From the NCBI GenBank assembly GCA_900757285.1, contig CAAENI010000188.1, forward strand, positions 1-12,202: a DNA stretch of 12,202 nucleotides, given 5' to 3'. Both the position numbers and the translations under genes were made by a program. This DNA is from an uncultured Collinsella sp. (lineage in GTDB: Bacteria; Actinomycetota; Coriobacteriia; Coriobacteriales; Coriobacteriaceae). The notes under the pieces are model-generated. The model worked only from the letters and a program-made list of their open reading frames with translations, made no database searches and had not been told where the DNA came from. Shown one piece after another: positions 1-7,300 of this stretch (position 1 is its first letter; each line of letters begins with the position of its first letter).

Positions 1-31
1 CGTAGGTTTTAAGTTTGTGAGGAGTCTCAGC

Positions 32-2332
32 ATGTTCGCTGCCGCCATCTCGCTCGTCGGTCTTGCGGCGACCGTCTACCTTGTCTTGCGCGAGGCCAAG
101 GCCATTCGCGCACAGTCGGGCACCGTTGCCAAAGGCGCTCTTGGGTGGAGCGTCGCCTTTGGCCTGTTCCAGGTCTTTTTGACTATTTGGGGCGCCGTGG
201 GCCTCGTCGCCCAAAACGAGTCGCTCGCCTTTGTGATGCTCATCCTGACCAACGCCATTCTCACCGGCTGCGCCTGGGCCAGCATCGCCCGCGACCGCAT
301 CGCGCCGCGCGTCTTTGCGTTCGCTGCTACCGATGCCCCCGCCCCCACCGGCAAGCTCGCCCGCCTGCGCGGCGCCTTTGTGGGCAAACCGCTCGTCGCC
401 GCGGTCTTATGCCTGCTGCTCGCCGGCGTCTTTGCGCTGCTGGGCATGGAGGTCTCGTCCAACCACGACTTTACCTGGGTCTACCCCCTGTGCATCCTGC
501 TCGAATGGGCCATTATCACCGTGCTCATGACCGGCTTGTTCTTCCTATTCCAGCGCCACGGCGCAGCTCCCGCGGTCCTGGCCTTTGCCCTCTTTGTCCT
601 GGGCATTGCCGAGTTCTTCGTCATCACGTTTAAATCCATGCCCATCCAGCCGGGCGACCTTTCGGCCATCTCCACCGCCGCCGCGGTCGCCGGCACCGGC
701 TACACCTTCTCCATCTCGCTGTTCTGCGTGCTGTCCATGGGCTTTACCGCCATCGCCATGCTGCTGTGCGAGTACGCCGGCCTGGTCGCGCCGCATCGCC
801 AGAAGGGCGCCGCCAACGCCAAGCGCATGCTGCTCACCAACCTGCTTGTCGCCGTGCTGTGCCTGGGCGGCGTGACCGCGCACGTCACGCTTATCGACTA
901 CTACAACACCCTCGGCATCACCGTCTACACCTGGCGCCCGCTCGAGAGCTACTGGCGCGAGGGCTACCTGCCCGCTTTCATTAGTGCAGCGCAATCCATT
1001 AAGCCGCCCAAACCCGCCGACTACTCCGTCGATGACGCCAAGGCCACGCTCAAAAAGTACGCCAAGGCCTACGACAAGTCCGACGCCGCCAAGAGTGACG
1101 AGCGCACCGCCGCAAAGGAGCAATTCGACAGCGAGAAGCCCACGGTCATCGCCATCATGAACGAGACCTTCTCGGACCTGTCCATCTACCAGAACATGCG
1201 CGCCGGCTACGAGGGTCCGCAGTACTTTAAGAACCTGTCCAACTGCCTCAGCCGCGGCAAGCTCTATGTGAGCGCCTACGGCGGCGGCACGGCCAATACC
1301 GAGTTTGAGTTCATGACCGGCAACTCCATGGCCAACCTGGGCTCGGGCGTGTACCCCTACACCATCTACAACATGGAAACGACCGGGAACCTGGCAGAGC
1401 AGTTCAAATCACTCGGCTATTCCACCACGGCCATGCACCCCAACCACGCCACCAACTGGAACCGCGAGAACGTCTACAAGGACTTTGGCTTTGACCAGTT
1501 CCTGTCCATCAACGACTTCCCGGGAGCCGACACCCTGCGCGGCATGGTGACCGACCAGGCTACCTACGACAAGATTCTGGAGCTGCTCGACCAGAACGCC
1601 GATCCGCAGTTTATCTTCGACGTGACCATGCAGAACCACTCGGGCTACGATACGGGCCTGCTGCCGGTCGACAAGCAGATGCACCTGAACATCGACACGA
1701 CCGACCTGGACGCCAAGACCGTCGAGGACGGCACGCTATCCGATGTCGACGAGTACGTCTCGTGCATCGAGCAGTCCGACCAGGCGCTGCGCTACTTCCT
1801 CAACGCCCTGAGCAAGCTCGACCGCAAGGTGGTCGTGGTGTTCTGGGGCGATCACCAGCCGTTCTTCCCGTCCAAGTTCAATGACAAGTGGTTTACCGAC
1901 GAGGACGACGCCACCCACCAGGAACGCCTGTGGCAGACCGATTACATCATCTGGGCCAACTACGACGTTGCCGGTTGCAACCAGACGAGTGAGGTCGACG
2001 ACCTGTCCACCAACTACCTGTCCACCCAGCTCATGCAGCTGATCGGCGCCCCGCTGACCGACTACCAGAAGGCGCACATGACGCTGCGCGAGTCGCTGCC
2101 CGCCATCAACTCGGTGGGCTACGAGGACGCCAGCCTGCGCTGGGCGCTTTCCTCCAACGTCACCGGTGACGACGCCGCCGCAGCAGCCGCCACCAAGGCG
2201 CGCGAGGATTACGCCAAGATGCAGTACTACGAGATGTTCCGCGACGGTAAGAACGTCTATACGGAGCACTTCCAGACCGAGGCCAACGAGACCGACCCCA
2301 ACCTGGCGCCGGGTACGACCAAGATCAAGTAG
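32..2332 (+). CDS. LTA synthase-type membrane phosphoglycerol transferase (sulfatase fold)
   Basis: Likely transfers glycerol-phosphate from phosphatidylglycerol to a growing lipoteichoic acid or similar polymer on the outer face of the membrane. The 766-residue protein has about eight hydrophobic segments in residues 2-290, then an extracellular sulfatase-like domain from about residue 370. Visible LtaS-type motifs are MNETFSDL with Glu378, GGGTANTEFEFMTGN with the probable nucleophile Thr420, MQNHSGY, and FWGDHQP with Asp607 and His608; in LtaS the equivalents bind Mn and carry the catalytic threonine. ATG at 32 is preferred to the in-frame GTG at 17 because GAGGAG (19-24) lies 7 nt before it. 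No in-frame stop is visible upstream, so a longer protein is not formally excluded. Staphylococcal LtaS has five membrane segments, so this is a larger LtaS/MdoB-superfamily variant and the exact polymer is unknown. It converges on the fibre gene block. Confidence 0.88.
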   Translation: MFAAAISLVGLAATVYLVLREAKAIRAQSGTVAKGALGWSVAFGLFQVFLTIWGAVGLVAQNESLAFVMLILTNAILTGCAWASIARDRIAPRVFAFAATDAPAPTGKLARLRGAFVGKPLVAAVLCLLLAGVFALLGMEVSSNHDFTWVYPLCILLEWAIITVLMTGLFFLFQRHGAAPAVLAFALFVLGIAEFFVITFKSMPIQPGDLSAISTAAAVAGTGYTFSISLFCVLSMGFTAIAMLLCEYAGLVAPHRQKGAANAKRMLLTNLLVAVLCLGGVTAHVTLIDYYNTLGITVYTWRPLESYWREGYLPAFISAAQSIKPPKPADYSVDDAKATLKKYAKAYDKSDAAKSDERTAAKEQFDSEKPTVIAIMNETFSDLSIYQNMRAGYEGPQYFKNLSNCLSRGKLYVSAYGGGTANTEFEFMTGNSMANLGSGVYPYTIYNMETTGNLAEQFKSLGYSTTAMHPNHATNWNRENVYKDFGFDQFLSINDFPGADTLRGMVTDQATYDKILELLDQNADPQFIFDVTMQNHSGYDTGLLPVDKQMHLNIDTTDLDAKTVEDGTLSDVDEYVSCIEQSDQALRYFLNALSKLDRKVVVVFWGDHQPFFPSKFNDKWFTDEDDATHQERLWQTDYIIWANYDVAGCNQTSEVDDLSTNYLSTQLMQLIGAPLTDYQKAHMTLRESLPAINSVGYEDASLRWALSSNVTGDDAAAAAATKAREDYAKMQYYEMFRDGKNVYTEHFQTEANETDPNLAPGTTKIK

Positions 2333-2359
2333 CGGCTAGCTGCGAGTTCATAACTGAAA

Positions 2360-2489
2360 CGTCTGTCCGGGCGGAGGCATATAAGGTTCCCTGCTCGGAC
2401 AGTCCTGCGCAAGACGGGGGTCACATTAAGTGGCCCCCTTTGCGTGCGGAACTCGCGATGAACCTTATATGCCTCCGCCTGGACAGACG
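2360..2489 (+). repeat. Long palindromic element, copy A (3' of LTA synthase-like gene)
   Basis: The arms at 2360-2389 and 2460-2489 are complementary over 30 bp, with a single G:T position. They enclose a 70-nt loop that contains its own hairpin, GGGGGTCAC-attaa-GTGGCCCCC (about 2416-2438), followed by TTTG. A second inner pairing is plausible between CTGCGCAA and TTGCGTGCGG. The sequence from GTTC (2386) to GAAC (2463) matches the reverse complement of copy B in about 71 of 78 aligned columns. The element starts 27 nt after the stop of the upstream gene, in its sense orientation. It may act as a 3'-UTR structure or terminator, or be a mobile palindromic repeat. There is no long U-tract after the outer stem. 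Confidence 0.85.
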
Positions 2490-2543
2490 CCCTGATGTTG
2501 GGGCGTGGCTTGTCTTGGGTGTATCGCCGAACATATATAAGTT

Positions 2544-2569
2544 GAAGGCCACGTTATGTGGCCTTCTTT
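2544..2569 (+). terminator. Hairpin related to the core of copies A and B, possible weak terminator
   Basis: GAAGGCCAC (2544-2552) and GTGGCCTTC (2558-2566) form a perfect 9-bp stem with loop GTTAT, followed by TTTGTATT. The stem and the TTTG tail equal those in the core of copy B, and only the loop differs (ATTAA there). It could terminate rightward transcription, but the T-tract is short. It may instead be a decayed third copy of the element. Confidence 0.5.
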
Positions 2570-2574
2570 GTATT

Positions 2575-2850
2575 CGGAAAGTGTATCCCGGAATCTGCCT
2601 TCGGAATGGGACGCAGTTTCCGCTTGAGGGCCTGTCGGGAAAGCGCATCCCACTTCAAGAGTAAATTCCGGGTCGCACTTTCCGCTAAGGCTCTCAAGCG
2701 GAAAGTGCATCCCATTCCAAGCCTTAATTCCGGGACGTAGTTTCCGGACAAGACATCAACCGGAAAGTGGGGACCACTCTGAGCGCCGATTCTGGGACAC
2801 ACTTTCCGAAACCCCGCCCATCCGGAAAGCCCGTCCCACTCCGAATACAT
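2575..2850. repeat. Tandem array of ~62-bp palindromic units (about 4.5 copies)
   Basis: Units begin with CGGAAAG-type arms at 2575, 2636, 2699, 2761 and 2823, a period of about 62 bp. The first four end with TTTCCG arms at 2622, 2684, 2746 and 2808. Each unit is an imperfect inverted repeat of the form CGGAAAGTGcaTCCC...GGGacgcacTTTCCG, with 13-14 nt between units. Adjacent units also pair with each other: 2675-2686 is perfectly complementary to 2697-2708. The array edges carry complementary ends, TGTATTCGG near 2569-2577 and CCGAATACA at 2841-2849. The units are diverged (for example unit 4), so this is an old array. It resembles REP/BIME-type extragenic palindromes; no function can be read from it. 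Confidence 0.75.
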
Positions 2851-2899
2851 CCAGGCATAAAATCATCAGCTTATTAGGCCTTCTATCAATAAAGAGACA

Positions 2900-3022
2900 C
2901 CCTCCCGGGCGGCGGGCACGAAGTTCATCGCGAGTTCCGCACGCAAAGAAGGCCACTTAATGTGGCCTTCGTCTTGCGCAGGACTGTAGAGCAGGGAACT
3001 TCGTGCCCGCCGCCCGGGAGGG
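2900..3022 (-). repeat. Long palindromic element, copy B (3' of the LAXTG protein gene)
   Basis: The arms at 2900-2926 and 2996-3022 are a perfect 27-bp inverted repeat around a 69-nt loop. On the minus strand the loop is the same core as copy A. Its inner hairpin reads GAAGGCCAC-attaa-GTGGCCTTC followed by TTTG; compared with copy A, two G-C pairs have become A-T on both sides and one T:G pair has become C:G. The element begins 21 nt after the stop codon of the leftward operon, in sense orientation with it, so each convergent gene has one copy just behind it. Confidence 0.87.
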
Positions 3023-3043
3023 CGTTGCGTTTAGAAGATGGAC

Positions 3044-3742
3044 CTAGCGCTTATCCCTCCGGGACAAAAGTAGCGCGGCTATAAAAGCGATGCTGGCAAG
3101 AGTTAGCAAAACCAAAAGCAACGTGAGCGTGTTGTCGCCCGTTGCCGCCAGACCAAGCATGCCGGGCTTCTTGCTATCAGCAGACTGCACGGGAATCTTC
3201 TCGCCATCGTCCTCGGCGGTGATTTCCCAGCGAATGGTCTTGTTTGCATCGGCAAGCTCGTTGCCCACCGACGTCGGGACACTTAGTTGCAAATTGAGCA
3301 CCGTGCTGCCATCGCTCGTAAACGTTGCGACCTGCGTGGGATAGGCAAACACGCTGCCCGGCGTTCCCGTCTGGAGCCAACCGGCAGACGCATCGCCCGC
3401 CGACGCCGTTAAGGTAATGGGCGACAGCAGGTGTGCCGTCTCGTGATCGACAACGGCCCGCACAAACACGCGCACCTGGGACTTTACGCCCGTGGCACAA
3501 ACCTCAATCTGCTGCTCGCGCACATCGCCGGGCATTAGATCTTTAAAGGCTGGAAACAGATCGGGCTCCCCTGAGGAGCCCGTCGCCCCCGAGACCGTCA
3601 GCTGGCGCGTATTTCCGTCATACGCAATCGCGGGCGTATCGGCGAACGCACGGGCAGGAACGGCGAGCGCGACCACGCAGAAAATGGCCGCGACCACACA
3701 ACGCAAGGAACGCGCAACGTCTTTGAAAATCGGTAAAGCCAT
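3044..3742 (-). CDS. Secreted LAXTG-motif cell-wall-anchored surface protein
   Basis: This 232-residue protein has a Sec-type signal peptide (hydrophobic 14-30, probable AFA cleavage near residue 34). A mostly beta-like extracellular domain carries PAFKDLMPGD and IRWEITAED. At the C-terminus come LAATGD (198-203), a membrane segment (about 204-225) and the basic tail SRRDKR, which is a complete sortase sorting signal. LAXTG signals are known for class E sortases of high-GC Gram-positives; no sortase lies in this window. The start at 3742 has GGAGGT 8 nt upstream and is 2 nt after the TasA-like 3 stop; a longer reading to 3799 would overlap that gene and bypass this site. The phrase around PGD resembles TasA/camelysin domains. 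As last gene of the block it may tether the fibre to the wall, which is inference. Confidence 0.82.
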   Translation of the reverse strand: MALPIFKDVARSLRCVVAAIFCVVALAVPARAFADTPAIAYDGNTRQLTVSGATGSSGEPDLFPAFKDLMPGDVREQQIEVCATGVKSQVRVFVRAVVDHETAHLLSPITLTASAGDASAGWLQTGTPGSVFAYPTQVATFTSDGSTVLNLQLSVPTSVGNELADANKTIRWEITAEDDGEKIPVQSADSKKPGMLGLAATGDNTLTLLLVLLTLASIAFIAALLLSRRDKR

Positions 3743-3744
3743 GC

Positions 3745-4314
3745 TTACGCACCTCCGTGCGGCGGCACCAGCACGCCATCTTTGACCGTACAGTTCCATG
3801 CCTCGGTGACCGCATCGTCGGGCGTAGACTGAATCGCTTGGGTCGAGATGTCTACGACTAGGTTTTTACCATCTGCCTTCTTCTCGGACACGCTCTTGAT
3901 GAGCACGCCCGTCTTGTCGAGCGGCGCAACAGGAGACGTCCAGTAGTAGAACCCGTCGGCCGAGCGAACCCAAGACGAGGCGCTGCCAGTAGTTGAGGCA
4001 TTGGACACGTTGCCCCACACAATGGCGTAGTCGGCACCCTCGACCGGCTCATCCCACAGGCGTGCGCCATCCTGGTCCTGCCAGTAGATATCCACCGCAA
4101 CACGCAGGTATGCCGGAGCCGAGCCCTTGTTTGTAATCATGACGTCGCTCTTCATGTTGTCATTGAGCGTTTCGTCCACCGAAGGCGCCACCGAGCCAAA
4201 GCCAAACTCGTTGACCAGCACGCCCGTAACCGAAAGCCACGCAAAGGTGCCGGCGACGCCGGCCAAAAGGAGGACGCCGACAAGGAGGGCGACGATCCGC
4301 TTACGCTTAGTCAT
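3745..4314 (-). CDS. TasA/camelysin-like SipW-dependent secreted protein 3
   Basis: A 189-residue protein with a short basic start (MTKRKR), one hydrophobic stretch and the SipW-type signal junction GTFAWLSVTG, then NEFGFGSV. The mature part shows the usual order of small TasA-like proteins: an ITNKGSAPAYLRVAVDIYW strand, DGFYYWTSPVAPLDKTGVLI, then VVDISTQAIQSTPDDAVTEAW. It is probably a minor fibre or accessory subunit outside the cell. Its ATG overlaps the end of the giant adhesin gene by 8 nt (ATGACTAA), with GGAGG 6 nt upstream, so the two are probably translationally coupled. It shares the WYY/FYYW and DI-x-x-QA-[VI]-Q blocks with TasA-like 2, which suggests paralogy. A TapA-like assembly role is possible but not shown. 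Confidence 0.85.
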   Translation of the reverse strand: MTKRKRIVALLVGVLLLAGVAGTFAWLSVTGVLVNEFGFGSVAPSVDETLNDNMKSDVMITNKGSAPAYLRVAVDIYWQDQDGARLWDEPVEGADYAIVWGNVSNASTTGSASSWVRSADGFYYWTSPVAPLDKTGVLIKSVSEKKADGKNLVVDISTQAIQSTPDDAVTEAWNCTVKDGVLVPPHGGA

Positions 4315-7300
4315 CCTTGTCCTCCCTCCTCAGCGTGCCGTTTTCCCAAACATTCTTGGCACGCGAGCCGCCATCGACCCACTTGTCCTTCGCGCGCGTG
4401 TTGACGCACGTCACCACGGTGTCGCCCGCGCTCGAGGCGGACGAGATGGTCAGCTCGGCAGATTTACCGGGCGCCTTGCCCGGCGTGCTCAGCTCGCCCT
4501 CGTAGCGCCATGCCCAAGCCGTGTCTTCCTCGACGGTATAGATGCCCGTCGGCGCGGCAAATTGCACGCTGCCGACATACCAGGTCTCACCGTTTTCCTG
4601 CTGCCGCTTATCGACCTTCACCTCGGCCACGCGCGTCTCGGGAGAGGCTCCCTCCGCCGTCTTCGTCACCTTAAAGCGGAACGCCTGTCCCATGGCGCTG
4701 GCATCGGTGGTCTTTTTGACGATCGTCAGCGCATGGGTCTTGGCGAAGTCGAACACGGCATTGCCGTCGCCTTGCGTGCCTTCGCCCGTCTTCTTGGACT
4801 CCAGGCGGTTGGCCAAGTCGAACGAACCGTTACCCGAGCCCAAGCTGTAGAGCGAGACTAACTTGCCGTTTACGGGCTTTTCCTCCGCGGTAACGCCCTC
4901 TGCACCAGGGCCGTAGCTCGCCTGCGTCACCGTAACGGTCAGCTGCGTTCCCATAAACGGCTCAGCAAAGCAGACCTTAAAGGGTGCTTTGTCGGCGCTA
5001 TTGTCGACTGTGTTGGCGGCGTTGGGATCGAGCAGCCATTTAAGCTGCGCGGTGGTCATGGTTACGTGGTTCTCGGGGTCGGATGTATCCTTGGCGACCA
5101 CGCGATACGTCACGGGATACAGGTCCATGTCGCCCTTAACCGGCTCGTCCTTAAACTCATCCCAAGACTTCGCAGCGCCACCGTCAGGCACATATCGCCA
5201 CCCCAGGAAGAGTTCGCGCACGCCACCGCTAGTAGCCGCCTGTTCATCGAGCAGCGCGACGATCTTGGAGTGGGCGTCTGGGTCGTACGCCACGGATTTT
5301 TGCTCCATCATAGGATTGCCGTTGTCGTCATAGACCGGGTTGCCGCTCTCATTCACCTTGGGAACATCGACGTTATGGACAAAGCCAGCGCCCGTCGCGC
5401 GCTCGTCGCCCGAGTCGACCGTCGCCGTAAAGACGACCGACCCGTCGACACCGTGATAGCGAACCTTATACGGCGCGATCTTGTACACCGCGGTGTAGGT
5501 CACGCTCTCAAAGGGCTCGCTGCCCTCGAGGGGATACTTCTCGTCATCGGTCAACAGGGTGTATTTGCCATCGGGTTCGTAGTCGCGCGACCAGCCGACA
5601 AAGTCGTACTTGGTGCCGTCAATGCCCACAACCTCCTTGACAGCCTTGACCTCAAGAGAAATCTGGTCGCCGGAATCAGTACGGCCGAGACCGCGGACAA
5701 GAGCAGGATTCGCGAGATTTGAGTCGATGCTCGATTGAACGGTAACCAGGCTGGGACGGTAGACCGGGTACAGCTCCATGGGGGCCCTGACCACGGTAGA
5801 AGCACTCACAATGCGGATACCCTCCGACCAAGCGACATAGCCCTTGCCAGGTGCCGGCTTGGCTTCCGTCCAGCCCACGAAGGCGTTGAACGTACCTCCT
5901 GTATCCCTATCGATAGCGCTGACGTCATAAGTGGGCTTCGGGATGCCGCCATCAAGGTTGCCGAGCATATCGCCTTGCTGAGCAACTTTGCCGTCAACAT
6001 CTTTGGCATTGAGATGGTACACGACCGCCAACGGCGAATAGTACGCCACAAATGTATAGGCCCCGCCGGGTTCCACCTGATGGGAATACGAGTTATCGCC
6101 GTTAGGTTCGATCTCTTCAACTTCGCCATTCGGAAGCTCGATCTCAACCTTCTGCAACTTATACAGCTCACCGCCTGCTTTATAAACCGGAGTCGTGACG
6201 TCAGGGGTCACCGTTGCCGTAGCAGGATCGGTGCCCGCGTTGACAACGGGATCGATGTCGTACCTAGGCACATTGACCTTGTCCGTGCCCTCAAAACCGG
6301 CACGATGCAGGTTGGTGGTGTAGTTAACGTCGTACTTCGCGTACACCGGATAGGCGTCCTGCCACTGGGTGACCTTAAAATCTGGTTTCACCAGATACGG
6401 TTCGGCCTTATCCGGGTCAGAAGTGGTGAAGGAATCGCCCTCGACATCGTAGATATACTTCCAGACGTCAGAACCCTTCTGGACCTCGGCGGTCGAAATC
6501 CAACCCAGGAACTTATAGCCCGGCACAGCCATCTCCGCATCGGTTGGAGAAGACTCGAGGGTCAGGGGGCTCTCATACGATCCCTTCTCACCATCTTCTG
6601 GCTTTTCTGCCACTTTAACCGACGTATTAACATGCGGGTAGTAATACGTGAACGTCGGATCAACCCCGTTCACCTTGGCTTGCAGCAAGTTACTCTCATA
6701 GCGCCGCGTGGCAGTCCTCACGACCTTATCGCCCTTGTTGTAGAAATTAACGTCCGCGGTAATCATCGCGCGAACGTAGTACTTCTTATCTGTACGCACC
6801 ATGCTCTCGATGGGATTTTTCACATATGTCCAATATTCACCATCGCGCTCAAGCGTCCAGAAATTCAGGCGATAGCGATCATTCACCGGTTTGACCGTTA
6901 CGTTCAGCGAAGCCGAAGTCCAAGTATCGCTTAGCGTTGCAGCGCCTGGAAAATCGGTATCGGCATAGAGGTTTTTCAGAGTATCGGCTCCCGTATCGTT
7001 TTTAACGTTGTGCGAGTACGCATTAAGGGGACTCACGACAAGGGTATTCGCCGTGAAGCGCGTGCCACACGTTTCGTCATACCTATCCTTTATACCGTGG
7101 TCAACATGCTCCGGACCCCAGTGGACGACGTTTTCACGCACGAAGGTACTACCGACGTTTTCCTCAAAGGGCGTTCGATAGCGATTCCAAACGGAACAAA
7201 GTAGCTTGCTGTCCGTAAACTCATGGTTGGTATAAGCCCGAACGTAATAATCCACTCGGTACTCAAAGCGGGCGATGTAGGTGTGTCGCACGGTTAGATC

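Larger units (their letters stand above)
2333..3043. other. Convergent intergenic region made of structured repeats
   Basis: This 711-bp gap between two convergent genes has no convincing gene. It contains two long palindromic elements at its edges (2360-2489 and 2900-3022), a short hairpin related to their core (2544-2569), and a tandem palindromic array (2575-2850). The short reading frames here are products of repeat sequence and lack ribosome sites or recognisable protein features. The 2851-2899 stretch is AT-richer and I see nothing in it. Confidence 0.8.

Noticed and set aside
17..31. In-frame GTG as start of the LTA synthase-like gene
   Set aside because: The GAGGAG ribosome site overlaps it and is correctly spaced for the ATG at 32.
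545..1123. 192-codon open frame on the minus strand within the LTA synthase-like gene
   Set aside because: It is antisense to a gene with clear catalytic motifs. It is Gly/Val-rich without domain features, as expected from GC-rich codon bias.
2575..2850. CRISPR array
   Set aside because: The ~62-bp units are palindromic and similar throughout, including the 13-14 nt gaps. There are no unique 30-40 nt spacers, and no cas genes are present.
2421..2956. Several short open frames in the convergent intergenic region
   Set aside because: They translate the palindromic repeats, overlap on both strands, and lack ribosome sites.
3743..3799. Longer N-terminus for the LAXTG protein
   Set aside because: It would overlap TasA-like 3 and place extra residues before a clean signal peptide. 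The GGAGGT site supports the start at 3742.
5735..6934. 399-codon open frame on the plus strand within the giant adhesin gene
   Set aside because: It is antisense to a coherent repeat protein and has no recognisable domain or ribosome site. Similar open frames run along the whole antisense strand.
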